From [Eubacterium] infirmum (GTDB lineage: Bacteria > Bacillota > Clostridia > Peptostreptococcales > Anaerovoracaceae): a DNA stretch of 64,000 bases. The translations under genes and the position numbers were made by a program. Below, one piece after another: positions 1 through 8,334 of this stretch (the first letter of the stretch is position 1; every line of letters starts with the position of its first letter). The notes under the pieces were generated by a model that did no database searches, had not been told where the DNA came from, and saw only the letters and a program-made list of their open reading frames with translations. The DNA lies in assembly GCA_900450455.1 (NCBI GenBank), contig UGGN01000001.1, positions 558,001-622,000 of the forward strand, in the 5' to 3' direction.

Positions 1-45
1 AGGATAAATAGCGGTGTATTGCATTGCTATGGAAACAGATTTTGA
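1..45 (+). CDS. possible 3' end of an upstream rightward gene (partial)
   Basis: Frame 1 is open from the window edge to TGA at 43-45; the last residues read GVLHCYGNRF. A two-way terminator hairpin follows 18 bases later, as expected at the end of a rightward gene converging on the leftward FemABX pair. Fourteen codons are too few to name a product and the frame could be open by chance. Confidence 0.2.
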   Translation, partial: RINSGVLHCYGNRF

Positions 46-63
46 CAGCTAAATATTCACGAA

Positions 64-89
64 AAAACCGATGAGAAATCATCGGTTTT
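64..89. terminator. bidirectional intrinsic terminator
   Basis: Perfect 11-bp stem (64-74 with 79-89, core ACCGATGA/TCATCGGT) closed by a GAAA tetraloop. The stem begins with A-rich and ends with T-rich sequence, so it works on both strands. It lies just past the stop of the leftward FemABX gene at 98. Confidence 0.75.
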
Positions 90-97
90 GCTTTGCT

Positions 98-1318
98 CTA
101 TTTTCTTATTTTATCTAGGAATTTCACTATAGGGCTTAGGGTTTTTGTAAAGGAACCGCCGAGCAGAATAAGGTTTCCGCCGAAACTTCTCTTAAAGTTG
201 TAGTTACCCGTGGAGTTTACAACCTGATCTGTCTCTATTGTACCGTAGAAATTGTACCTTGGATAGCCGTTCATGTGAGCGTACTTTATCATCTCCCAGT
301 TGAGCATTGTAGCTCCTCCGAGGTGCATGTACTCGGCGTATGAACCACCGAAGAGGAATATGACCTCGTTCCCATAGCACATGAAGAGGTAGGATGAAAG
401 GTTAACCGTAGGCTCAGTTATATTCAGTGATTCAAACTCTCTCTTGCGCTTTTGGTAGCTTCCCAGCTGGTCCTTGGCATCGGTGATAAGTCCCTTGGTC
501 TTCTTGGACTGCCCTCTCTCGGATAGCTCTGCAATCCTGTTCTCGAATAAGGCGATATTGTCGTCGAGGTATTTGGTGTATTCTTCGCAGTCTATGTATG
601 CCTTTAGGAACTTTGCATCTTCACCAAATTCAGCCTTGATTGTCTCAAAATATTCAAGTGGCTGGATAAAGAAGCTCTTTCGCTCCGAAGTCTTCTCAAG
701 TATATCGTAGAACTCAGGGAGTTCATCCATGCTGAGCTCCTTGATTCTGATGTGAGAATCTCTGTATTTCTTGATGCTTCCTCTTAGGGAACTATAGAAG
801 CTTTTATAAATATCCTCAGCATCCGTAAATTTGTCGAGTCTCTTGACAAAAATCTGGTCAATAGAGCCGGATCCTGTGCGGTCAATAGTTCTATTGAAAC
901 CAAGCTCGCATATCATGTCAAACAGATCCTTGTTTTTCTCTTCTTCAACCTCCAGTTTATCATTATATATTAAATTCTCTATCGAAGAGTGAAACTCGAG
1001 AATTTGTGCCTTCTTTTTTACATAACATTCAATAGCATATATCACGGCTTTGACAAGGGGAAGGTCGCTATAGTCCATCAAAGGCCCTTGATAGATACAG
1101 GCCTTCTTGAAAAACTTCATATGCGGTCTATATGTTATGATACTCTGTCCTATAAGCCTATCTCCATCGCTGATTTCGACAGCTTCAAGCCCCACATAGC
1201 TTCCCATACTCAGCTGAGTGCGGGCAAATGCAGCGCTCTGCATAAAATCGGAACTGCTGAAATCAAGCTGTCTCTGTTCGAATTTATCTAAGCTTATTTG
1301 TTTGACTTCTATTGACAT
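98..1318 (-). CDS. FemABX-family peptidoglycan bridge aminoacyltransferase (copy 1)
   Basis: 406 residues. FemA/FemB/MurM-type enzymes move an amino acid from aminoacyl-tRNA to the stem peptide of lipid II in the cytoplasm, building the interpeptide bridge. The sequence shows the family layout: an N-terminal GNAT-like half with the FKKACIYQGPLMDY segment (about residues 69-83), a charged helical arm at about 245-300 that resembles the FemA coiled-coil arm, and a second GNAT-like half ending with the YNFYGTIE signature (about 353-360). The start has a good AGGAG site. It lies 46 bases after a paralogue of the same size and length, in the same direction, so the two look like a tandem duplication in one transcript. 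The amino acid used cannot be read from sequence. Confidence 0.88.
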   Translation of the reverse strand: MSIEVKQISLDKFEQRQLDFSSSDFMQSAAFARTQLSMGSYVGLEAVEISDGDRLIGQSIITYRPHMKFFKKACIYQGPLMDYSDLPLVKAVIYAIECYVKKKAQILEFHSSIENLIYNDKLEVEEEKNKDLFDMICELGFNRTIDRTGSGSIDQIFVKRLDKFTDAEDIYKSFYSSLRGSIKKYRDSHIRIKELSMDELPEFYDILEKTSERKSFFIQPLEYFETIKAEFGEDAKFLKAYIDCEEYTKYLDDNIALFENRIAELSERGQSKKTKGLITDAKDQLGSYQKRKREFESLNITEPTVNLSSYLFMCYGNEVIFLFGGSYAEYMHLGGATMLNWEMIKYAHMNGYPRYNFYGTIETDQVVNSTGNYNFKRSFGGNLILLGGSFTKTLSPIVKFLDKIRK

Positions 1319-1364
1319 ATTTTCTCCTTTTTGAATAAGGCGTTAACCTTGTATTCGTCAGTAA

Positions 1365-2597
1365 TCAGTGAACCCTTCTGATGCACTTTATCAAAGAAAG
1401 TATAGGATTTACATTCTTGATGAAGCTTCCCAACAGGATTTGCAGATTTCCTCCAAAATTTTTCTTGAAGTGGTAATTACCCTTGGCTTTTGTAATCTGG
1501 TCGGTTTCTATAGTGCCGTGAAAGTTGTATCTTTCGTAGCCGTTTTCAAAGGCGTACCTAATCATTTCCCAGTTAATTAGCGTCGAGCCTCCGAAATTAA
1601 GGTATTTCTCTTCAGAACCTCCACTCATTATGATAACTTCTTTGCCATAGCATACTAGAACATAGGAAGATAGGAGAATGATGTCCTCGCTTATACCGAG
1701 CTTATGGTAGTCATCTTTGCGCTTGATAAAACTCCTCAGCCTATCATGGGCATCATTTAACTGCCCCTTTATTTTTTTGCTTTGCTTTGACAGTTCAAGC
1801 TCTGCAATCTTATTTTCGAACATGCTTATGTTGGAAGAAAGATAGTTCTCGTACTCCCTGCAATCCAGAAACGCACCCATAATCTTGGCTTTGTCTCCAA
1901 AGTTCTTCTTAAGAAGGACGTAATACTCTTCAGTCTGAAGTGGGAAATGCTTGCGCTCTGCTGTATCGGAGTAGATCTTGTAGTAGTCTCCCAGTTCATT
2001 TTCGCCCATTTCACGAACCTTGACACATGATTCGGAGAACTTTTTGATGCTACTTCTAAACGAGCTTGATAGTTCACCTGAAATCTCATCAAAGGAACTG
2101 TAATTCTTTAGTGATTTCACGAAGATCTGATCAATAGACTCACTGCAATTTCTATCTACATAGTTTTTAAACGAAAGTTCATCAAAGGCGGACTTAACAT
2201 TCTCGTTAAGCGTTTCCACCGTTTCTAACTTTTCATCGAGAACAAAATGAACTAGAGGTGGATTTATCCTAATCTCGTCACATTTCATTCTCAGATACTT
2301 TTGGAGCGCATAAAATACATCTTTGAGTTCCTCTTTGCTCATGGCTGAGTAATCGAGAAGCGGTCCGTTCAGGATACAGGCTTCCCTGAAAAACCTGAAT
2401 ATACTCCTGTAGTTTATAATGCTTTGACCTATGAACTGACCGTCCTTCAGTATTTGGACGGTCTCGGTATCTAAATAAACAGCCCTTGCGCTCTGACATA
2501 AAGCCATCTCTGCGGACTGTTGAAAATTCATACAGTCGAAGTCAAGCTGTCTGCTTGCAAATTCTTTAATTGTAATCGGCTTAATCTCTATTGACAT
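1365..2597 (-). CDS. FemABX-family peptidoglycan bridge aminoacyltransferase (copy 2)
   Basis: 410 residues, paralogous to the next leftward gene along its whole length: the same opening (MSIE-K-I), the same FREACILNGPLLDYS segment near residues 70-84, a comparable helical arm with SKQSKKIKG, and the YNFHGTIETDQ signature near the C-terminus. Family members add amino acids to the lipid II stem peptide from aminoacyl-tRNA. The two copies differ at many positions in the acceptor-side regions, which fits separate steps of one bridge (as FemA and FemB add successive residues), but this is inference. A sigma-A-type promoter lies at 2636-2664. A third paralogue is at 50667-51872. Confidence 0.88.
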   Translation of the reverse strand: MSIEIKPITIKEFASRQLDFDCMNFQQSAEMALCQSARAVYLDTETVQILKDGQFIGQSIINYRSIFRFFREACILNGPLLDYSAMSKEELKDVFYALQKYLRMKCDEIRINPPLVHFVLDEKLETVETLNENVKSAFDELSFKNYVDRNCSESIDQIFVKSLKNYSSFDEISGELSSSFRSSIKKFSESCVKVREMGENELGDYYKIYSDTAERKHFPLQTEEYYVLLKKNFGDKAKIMGAFLDCREYENYLSSNISMFENKIAELELSKQSKKIKGQLNDAHDRLRSFIKRKDDYHKLGISEDIILLSSYVLVCYGKEVIIMSGGSEEKYLNFGGSTLINWEMIRYAFENGYERYNFHGTIETDQITKAKGNYHFKKNFGGNLQILLGSFIKNVNPILSLIKCIRRVH

Positions 2598-2635
2598 ATA
2601 TTTTCTCTTTAAACTTAAGTTATACTCAGTACAGA

Positions 2636-2664
2636 ATTATATCACTCTGAGATATGCTTGTACA
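2636..2664 (-). promoter_or_regulatory. sigma-A-type promoter for the femABX pair
   Basis: On the minus strand: TGTACA (2664-2659), 17-base spacer, TATAAT (2641-2636) preceded by an extended -10 TGA. It lies 39 bases upstream of the copy-2 start and separates this pair from the M20 gene upstream. Confidence 0.55.
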
Positions 2665-2717
2665 TCAAAACTTGGCTTATTCTCAGCAGTGGGTCATCAA
2701 AACTAGCATAAGTTTGA

Positions 2718-3902
2718 TTAAAGCATTCTGAGCACCGAGGCGACCTCGACGGCTATTCCGACCTTCATGGCATCCTCACTAGGGGCGAGATGCTCGTTGT
2801 GGAGTGGATAGCTATCTTCGTTTTCCGGGGTAACACCTATATTGAAATAACAGCTGTCAGCAGCCATGGCAAAGTAAGCAAAATCATCAGCGCCAAGACT
2901 GGGTTCAGGCATTATAGCAATGGCTTCATCTCCGTAAAGTTCTCTGGCAACATCTTCGACAAGTGCACAAACCGAATCATTGTTAATCAAAGCCGGATAA
3001 CCGTCATCATGCCAGTATATATCGGCGCTACCGCCATATGCGGAGCAGATTCCATCAACAATGCGGGTCAGCTTATTCTTGTTTGCTTCCATAATGTCAG
3101 GCTCAAGAGCTCTCATAGTTCCCTTGAGCTTTGCAGTTCCGGCTACGACGTTGGCTGCTTCACCCGCATGAAACTTTCCTATGTTAACGATAACAGGTGT
3201 GGTAGGAGCGTTAAATCTGGATGAAATCGTCTGCAAAGATGTAACGATGTTGCTTGCCATAACTATTGCATCTATTCCAACTTCCGGATGAGCGCCATGT
3301 CCGCTCTTGCCGTTTACGGTTATTTCAAATTCCTGAGTTGCCGCATTCATAGGACCGTACTTGAGAACCACAGTCCCGGTTTTATAGTTAGGGTCTATAT
3401 GCAAGGCTATAACTTTATCGACCTTGGGATTTTCCATGCAACCTGCTTCAATTAGCTGTTTTGCTCCTCCGATAGTCTCCTCCGCAGGCTGAAAAAAGAG
3501 CATCACAGCACTGTCATTTGCATCCAGCTCAGGCTCAAGTTCTTTGAGAAGCATGGCCGTGCCTAGAAGGATTGCTGTGTGCATGTCGTGACCGCAAGCG
3601 TGCATCACACCTTCTACCTTTGATGCATATGGAAGACCGGTATTCTCAGAGATAGGAAGAGCATCCATATCAGCTCTGATACCAACAGCCTTTTGACCGT
3701 GACCAATACGGGCAACAACACCGTAACCTGCGATACCTCTTTGATAGCTTATACCATATTCGTCTAAAACCCTGCAAACAAGTGCTGAAGTCTCTTTCTC
3801 ATGCTGGCTTAGTTCAGGATTCTCATGAATATGCCTTCTGATTTTGACTATCTCAGGGTAGATTCTATCGACATTTTCCTTTATGTTAAAATTGACATTC
3901 AT
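2718..3902 (-). CDS. M20D-family amidohydrolase / aminoacylase-type metallopeptidase
   Basis: 394 residues, typical of the IAA-amino-acid hydrolase/hippuricase group (M20D), cytoplasmic enzymes that split N-acylated or gamma-linked amino acids using two metal ions. Metal-site motifs are clear: RADMDALP (about 77-84), HACGHDMH (about 107-114), QPAEE (about 141-145), ALHIDP (about 170) and the C-terminal HNEHL. The SGHGAHPE motif marks the lid/dimerisation domain. No signal peptide is visible. It is transcribed away from a D-peptidase operon and may belong to the same peptide-scavenging theme, but the actual substrate is not readable. Confidence 0.88.
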   Translation of the reverse strand: MNVNFNIKENVDRIYPEIVKIRRHIHENPELSQHEKETSALVCRVLDEYGISYQRGIAGYGVVARIGHGQKAVGIRADMDALPISENTGLPYASKVEGVMHACGHDMHTAILLGTAMLLKELEPELDANDSAVMLFFQPAEETIGGAKQLIEAGCMENPKVDKVIALHIDPNYKTGTVVLKYGPMNAATQEFEITVNGKSGHGAHPEVGIDAIVMASNIVTSLQTISSRFNAPTTPVIVNIGKFHAGEAANVVAGTAKLKGTMRALEPDIMEANKNKLTRIVDGICSAYGGSADIYWHDDGYPALINNDSVCALVEDVARELYGDEAIAIMPEPSLGADDFAYFAMAADSCYFNIGVTPENEDSYPLHNEHLAPSEDAMKVGIAVEVASVLRML

Positions 3903-3979
3903 ATCTTTATAGCTGAGGGCAGGACCTCGCTCCTTTCCAATTTATATTATCGCTATTTTTCTCCTCGATTATTTGTTTA

Positions 3980-4008
3980 ATTATACCCTTTGAACAAAGT
4001 ATTTTCAA
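3980..4008 (-). promoter_or_regulatory. sigma-A-type promoter for the M20 gene
   Basis: Minus strand: TTGAAA (4008-4003), exactly 17 bases, TATAAT (3985-3980). It sits in the divergent region between the M20 gene and the D-aminopeptidase operon, about 78 bases from the M20 start. Confidence 0.7.
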
Positions 4009-4051
4009 GCCGGGAAGATGGGCCGGTGAGTGTATGTATCAAAGCTGATAT

Positions 4052-4067
4052 TTCATATATATATGAA
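4052..4067. promoter_or_regulatory. perfect 16-bp palindrome, candidate operator
   Basis: TTCATATATATATGAA is fully self-complementary and lies between the two divergent promoters (M20 leftward, D-aminopeptidase rightward). The position suits a shared regulator site. The AT-repeat core could also arise by chance, so this is a candidate only. Confidence 0.35.
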
Positions 4068-4096
4068 GTGAAACGGTTCTATAGGACTGACTTTTA

Positions 4097-4105
4097 TGGT
4101 AAAAT
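4097..4105 (+). promoter_or_regulatory. extended -10 promoter for the D-peptidase operon
   Basis: TGG followed by TAAAAT, with no convincing -35 at 16-18 bases. It lies about 67 bases upstream of the D-aminopeptidase start, and a small GGAG/CTCC hairpin follows in the leader. A weak -35 would fit an activated promoter. Confidence 0.4.
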
Positions 4106-4171
4106 ATTGCTGGAGGCATAAGCTCCAAATAGAGAAAAATGTTTTTTGATATAAACATATAGGAGGGCAAT

Positions 4172-4981
4172 ATGAGAGTATATATAAGCGCGGATATAGA
4201 GGGCGTAACGAACGTCACAGATTGGACTGAGACTGAGAGAATAGACGGAACAGATTACGAGTGGGCTCGCGAGCAGATGACAAGAGAAGTTTCAGCGGCC
4301 TGCCTTGGAGCCTTAGAAGCCGGAGCAGATGAGATTGTAGTTAAGGATAGTCATGATAGTGCGTTAAACCTGATTCCGGACAAGCTTCCAAGGGGAGTTA
4401 AGTTGATTCGCGGATGGGCTGCTTCGACTGATTCAATGATGGCGCTCGTGGACAGAGGTTTTGACCTTGCTTTTATGGTAGGCTACCATTCAGAGGGATA
4501 TAGCAATAAGAACCCTCTTGCCCACACAATGACTCATGCGAGACTTATGGCGACAAAGCTAAACGGAAATCTGATGTCCGAGATGGATAATAACGCTTTG
4601 ATATGCGCAAACCATGGAGTTCCAATCGGACTGATAGCCGGAGATAAGGCTCTATGCGAAAAAGCTGAAGCGGAGTTTCCCGGAGTGTGTGTGGCTGCAG
4701 TCAAAGAGGGAATCGGCGGAGCTACCTTCAGTATTCACCCTCTAGACGCATGTGATTTGATTAAAGAACAGGCATATGAGGCTGTTAAGCGCTTGCAGAG
4801 GGGCGAAATTAAATGCATAGATATGCCGGAGCACTACGAACTGGAGTTTATGTTCAAGGAGCATAAGGATGCGAGCAACGCCGCAAACTATATAGGAGCG
4901 GAGCTGGTAGACCCGCATACCGTCGTCTTTAGATGTGATAGTTTCAAGGAATATATCACGGCTTACGACTTTATGCACTAG
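4172..4981 (+). CDS. M55-family D-aminopeptidase (DppA-like)
   Basis: 269 residues, the usual DppA length. DppA-type enzymes are zinc D-aminopeptidases that release D-amino acids (chiefly D-Ala) from short peptides. Visible motifs are ISADIEGVTNV at the N-terminus (Asp and Glu zinc ligands), KDSHDSALN (about 67-75), MVGYHS (about 108-113) and HTMTHA (about 123-128). The start follows AGGAGGGC. It opens a rightward run with a P1-family peptidase, an Asp/Glu racemase and Dtd, all within 50 bases of each other, so a role in D-amino-acid peptide use is likely. Confidence 0.9.
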   Translation: MRVYISADIEGVTNVTDWTETERIDGTDYEWAREQMTREVSAACLGALEAGADEIVVKDSHDSALNLIPDKLPRGVKLIRGWAASTDSMMALVDRGFDLAFMVGYHSEGYSNKNPLAHTMTHARLMATKLNGNLMSEMDNNALICANHGVPIGLIAGDKALCEKAEAEFPGVCVAAVKEGIGGATFSIHPLDACDLIKEQAYEAVKRLQRGEIKCIDMPEHYELEFMFKEHKDASNAANYIGAELVDPHTVVFRCDSFKEYITAYDFMH

Positions 4982-5029
4982 TATATAGAGCACGCACCGG
5001 GCAAAGTTAAATCAAAAGGAGAAAATCTA

Positions 5030-6094
5030 ATGGGACTTCCAAGAGACTGCGGTCTTGAACTTCATCACAAGTGGAAAAGCGGCAAACAGAATAAGATTAC
5101 AGATGTAAGGGGGCTTAAGGTCGCTAATGTAACAATACAGGATAATGAGATAAACACAGGGGTCACGGCAATTCTTCCTCATGAGGGGAATATTTTTAAA
5201 TCAAAGCTTGTTGCCGGAGCATCGGTGCTCAACGGCTTCGGAAAAAGCCTAGGCATTGTCCAACTTAAGGAACTTGGCAACATCGAGACGCCGATAATTA
5301 TGACAAACACTTTGTCAGTTGGCGAAGCTGCTACCGCTTTAACGAAGTACTGCCTGGAACAAAATGAGGATATAGGCGTAACTACGGGTACGGTAAATCC
5401 ACTTGTGACTGAATGTAATGATGGTATGCTAAACGACATCAGAGGTCTTCATGTTAGAGAAGAGCATGTGAGAGAGGCACTCAAGCTCGCTGAAGAGAGC
5501 GGAACTGACTTTGACGAGGGTGCAGTTGGTGCCGGTACGGGAATGTGCTGCCTAGGATTTAAGGGAGGAATCGGTTCGGCCTCAAGGTGCGTCGAACTTG
5601 ATGAAAATGAATATGTTATTGGCGCTTTGGTTCTTTCAAACTTCGGTGGAGAAGGGAATCTGGTCATAGGCGGGAGACACTATGGAAGTGAACTTCTTCC
5701 GGAGCTTAAAGCCAGACAAAAGTCGGATGCAGACGAAGCCTCTGCTGAAGACAAGGGCTCAATCATAATGATTATAGCAACTGATATTCCCCTATCTTCG
5801 CGTCAGCTTGATAGACTTGCAAATAGGGCAGCAATTGCACTCGGTAGAACAGGCTCATACATGGGTAACGGTTCGGGAGATATAGCAATCGCATTTTCGA
5901 CGGCAAACAGAATGCCGCATTATAGCGACGACAAGTTTGTTGAGATGAAGGTATTGCACGAGGATGCGATTGACAAAGTCTTTGAACCTGTAGTTGAGGC
6001 TTTGGAGGAGTCAATAATCAGCTCGCTGTACCATGCTAAGACGACTCAGGGCGTTCGAGGTAAGATTGTGTACGGATTGAGAGAGTTTATATAG
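5030..6094 (+). CDS. P1-family (S58, DmpA-like) self-processing aminopeptidase
   Basis: 354 residues. Family members are Ntn-hydrolase-like enzymes that cut themselves into two chains and then release N-terminal L- or D-amino acids, D-amino-acid esters or beta-peptides. The N-terminal half contains GVTAILPHEG and GTVNPLVTECND; the GAGTGM...GGIGSASR segment is at about residues 165-188. The expected autocleavage point is Gly243-Ser244 within EDKGSIIMI, followed by the family motif ATDIPLSSRQL and a Gly-rich GRTGSYMGNGSGD stretch. Ser244 would be the N-terminal nucleophile. The start has AAAGGAG upstream. Placement after a D-aminopeptidase supports a D-peptide role. Confidence 0.88.
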   Translation: MGLPRDCGLELHHKWKSGKQNKITDVRGLKVANVTIQDNEINTGVTAILPHEGNIFKSKLVAGASVLNGFGKSLGIVQLKELGNIETPIIMTNTLSVGEAATALTKYCLEQNEDIGVTTGTVNPLVTECNDGMLNDIRGLHVREEHVREALKLAEESGTDFDEGAVGAGTGMCCLGFKGGIGSASRCVELDENEYVIGALVLSNFGGEGNLVIGGRHYGSELLPELKARQKSDADEASAEDKGSIIMIIATDIPLSSRQLDRLANRAAIALGRTGSYMGNGSGDIAIAFSTANRMPHYSDDKFVEMKVLHEDAIDKVFEPVVEALEESIISSLYHAKTTQGVRGKIVYGLREFI

Positions 6095-6109
6095 ATAAAG
6101 GAGCAGATA

Positions 6110-6823
6110 GTGTTAGGAATTATAGGTGGAATGGGTCCCGGTGCATCGGCACTTTTCTACGATATGATAAGAAGTAAGACGGATGCTGGTTGCGATCAGG
6201 AGAATCTTGATTTGATTTTGCTGAGCCACGCAAGTATACCGGATAGGACTGAGGCTATTCTATCAAAGGATGAGTCTCGGATAAGGGCTCTGAGGGATAA
6301 ACTTCTTGCAGATGCCATCTTCCTTCAAAATGCGGGTTGTACGGCGATAGCGGTGACTTGCAATACCGCCCACTGCTTTGTAAATATGATAGAGGATGAG
6401 GTGGAAATTCCATTCATTCATATGATTAGGGAGACTGCAGAGGCTATGGCAAGTGAGTTTAGCGGTAAGAGGGTTGCAATCCTGGCTACGGATGGGACGA
6501 TAGAGACAAAACTCTACCAGGACGAGCTGTTAAAACAAGGTGTAATTGCCATTATCCCAAGTGAAGAAATTCAAACTCTTATTATGAGCGAAATCTATGG
6601 GTATATAAAGAGCGGAAAGCCTGCTGATGAAAAGACATGGATGAAAATAGAGGAATATATAAAGGCACAGGGCTGCGAGGCGGCAGTTCTTGCCTGCACT
6701 GAGCTTTCGGTGGTGAGAAGGGAGCTGTCGCTTGGAAGCTTCTACTTTGATCCTATGGAGATTATGGCGGAAAGATGTCTTGATTTTTACGAAAAGAGAG
6801 GCGAAGTCAAGAAGAGAGGATAA
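6110..6823 (+). CDS. aspartate/glutamate racemase family protein
   Basis: 237 residues, the length of PLP-independent aspartate racemases, which interconvert L- and D-Asp (or Glu) with two active-site cysteines. It opens with [11 protein letters not shown], and the two cysteines lie in VTCNTAH (about 82-88) and LACTELS (about 194-200). The start is GTG at 6110 with AAAGGAG 7 bases upstream; an ATG alternative is absent nearby. Tightly packed between the P1 peptidase and dtd. Substrate (Asp, Glu or another) is not decided by sequence. Confidence 0.88.
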   Translation: MLGIIGGMGPGASALFYDMIRSKTDAGCDQENLDLILLSHASIPDRTEAILSKDESRIRALRDKLLADAIFLQNAGCTAIAVTCNTAHCFVNMIEDEVEIPFIHMIRETAEAMASEFSGKRVAILATDGTIETKLYQDELLKQGVIAIIPSEEIQTLIMSEIYGYIKSGKPADEKTWMKIEEYIKAQGCEAAVLACTELSVVRRELSLGSFYFDPMEIMAERCLDFYEKRGEVKKRG

Positions 6824-6828
6824 TTCGT

Positions 6829-7284
6829 ATGAGGTTTGTAATACAGAGAGTTTCTGAGGCTTCGGTCAGGATAGACGGCGAGCTTTCAGGAGAAATTTCA
6901 AGGGGATTTCTCGTTTTAATAGGAATATCAAATGAGGATACGAGAGAAATTGCGGACAAGATGATCAAAAAGCTGATAAATATGCGCATCTTCGATGATG
7001 AAAACGGAAAGACTAATCTTGACCTTGGTAGCGTTGACGGTGAGCTTCTTTTGATATCGCAGTTCACGCTATATGCGGACTGCAGGCGTGGAAACAGACC
7101 TAGCTTTGTAAATGCGGGTACGCCTGACATGGCAGAAGAAATCTACGACTACATAGTAGCCGATATAAAATCAAAGATGAATGCAAAGGTTGAAACCGGG
7201 GTTTTCGGGGCCGATATGAAGGTTTCACTGGTAAACGACGGACCTTTTACAATCATCCTTGATTCAAAGGAAATAGGACTTTGA
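6829..7284 (+). CDS. dtd: D-aminoacyl-tRNA deacylase
   Basis: 151 residues, full length for Dtd1. It hydrolyses D-amino acids mischarged on tRNA and protects translation. Both signature blocks are present: [17 protein letters not shown] (about 78-94) and the C-terminal NDGPFTI block that completes the chirality-proofreading site. It starts 5 bases after the racemase stop. Its position in the same run as two D-peptidases and a racemase makes sense because those enzymes would raise free D-amino-acid levels. Confidence 0.95.
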   Translation: MRFVIQRVSEASVRIDGELSGEISRGFLVLIGISNEDTREIADKMIKKLINMRIFDDENGKTNLDLGSVDGELLLISQFTLYADCRRGNRPSFVNAGTPDMAEEIYDYIVADIKSKMNAKVETGVFGADMKVSLVNDGPFTIILDSKEIGL

Positions 7285-7342
7285 TTTTGGAAAAGCTATA
7301 ACTCTGCGAATGTGAAATTTTTCTTAGTAGTGCCTTGATTGA

Positions 7343-7371
7343 TTGACTATAAGGCAATTTTTAAATATACT
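7343..7371 (+). promoter_or_regulatory. sigma-A-type promoter for the ECF operon
   Basis: TTGACT (7343-7348), 17-base spacer, TATACT (7366-7371). The predicted start of RNA is near 7378, leaving a leader of only about 45 bases before the EcfT start. That is too short for a cobalamin riboswitch, so this operon is not directly controlled by one. Confidence 0.7.
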
Positions 7372-7422
7372 TATTATGTATGTTTATGTAGTTGAATATA
7401 GAATGCAAATCAGGTCAGGAGA

Positions 7423-8334
7423 ATGTTTAGAGAAGGAATTGGAGAGACGGGTCGCTTCATTTTGATGCATCCCGTGGTGACAGCTTCATACTATGCTATC
7501 GTCATCGGGATTTTGATGTTTTCAAACTCCCCTCTGTTTCTCATAAGCGCAATTGCCATAGGAATGTGCTATGACATGTTGCTCAAGGGGAGGAAGAGTC
7601 TAAGAAATAACCTGTTTATCATTCTTTTTATGTCATTTTTGACTGTACTTATAAATGCACTGTTTACTCACAATGGTAGTACGGTGCTTTTCTATTTGGG
7701 AAATAACAGAGTCACGCTCGAGGCGGCTTGTTATGGACTTATGATGGCGCTGATGCTGAGCGGAGTTATGATTTGGTTTTCGAGTTTTAATGTCGTTATG
7801 ACATCCGAAAAACTAATATATATTTTCGGCAGATTTGCGCCTGTACTAGGCCTTACACTGTCGATGATATTTCGTTTTGTGCCTCTGCTGAAAACTCGTT
7901 TTGAGCTAATTGGAGAGGGCCAAAGAGCTCTCTATGCCGGTGATGAGAAGGGGTTTATCGGAAAGATAAGGCAGCTTGGCAAAGAAATATCGATTTTGGT
8001 GTCATGGTCTTTGGAATCCTCAATAGAGAGTGCGGATTCCATGGCGGCAAGAGGGTACGGACTCAAAGGGAGAACCAGCTACAACTTATTTAAGCTCAGA
8101 GCTGTAGACCTCACGGCACTGTTAATAAGTATTCTGCTTGGAGGAATTACGATAGCATCCTATTCAGTCGGAGTTAACAAGCTCTACTACTACCCTGTTA
8201 TAAAGGTGGTGGAGAACTCGCCTAAGTGGCTCGAATTTGCAGGCTATGTATCGTTCACAGCACTTTTGGCATTACCGCTGGCGATAGATTTAATCGGAGA
8301 ATTGAGATGGAGAAAATCAAGGTCGACAATTTAA
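7423..8334 (+). CDS. ECF transporter transmembrane component T
   Basis: 303 residues with about five to six hydrophobic segments (near 20-55, 62-82, 105-125, 140-160, 225-250, 265-290). EcfT proteins couple the ATPase dimer to the substrate-binding S protein. The coupling region carries the family hallmark in SMAARGYGLKGR (about 206-217). The start follows AGGAG. The gene overlaps the following ATPase gene by 28 bases, and T, A-A' and S form a complete dedicated (group I) ECF module. Gene order matches modules proposed for cobalamin in some Firmicutes, but the substrate is inferred from the downstream DUF4430 genes. Confidence 0.88.
   Translation: MFREGIGETGRFILMHPVVTASYYAIVIGILMFSNSPLFLISAIAIGMCYDMLLKGRKSLRNNLFIILFMSFLTVLINALFTHNGSTVLFYLGNNRVTLEAACYGLMMALMLSGVMIWFSSFNVVMTSEKLIYIFGRFAPVLGLTLSMIFRFVPLLKTRFELIGEGQRALYAGDEKGFIGKIRQLGKEISILVSWSLESSIESADSMAARGYGLKGRTSYNLFKLRAVDLTALLISILLGGITIASYSVGVNKLYYYPVIKVVENSPKWLEFAGYVSFTALLALPLAIDLIGELRWRKSRSTI

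Noticed and set aside
2790..3224. Rightward open frame of 144 codons inside the M20 gene
   Set aside because: Antisense shadow of a strongly motif-supported M20 gene; no ribosome site and no recognisable protein.
7284..7423. Cobalamin riboswitch before the ECF operon
   Set aside because: Searched for the B12 box and core; none found, and a good promoter at 7343-7371 leaves only a 45-base leader.
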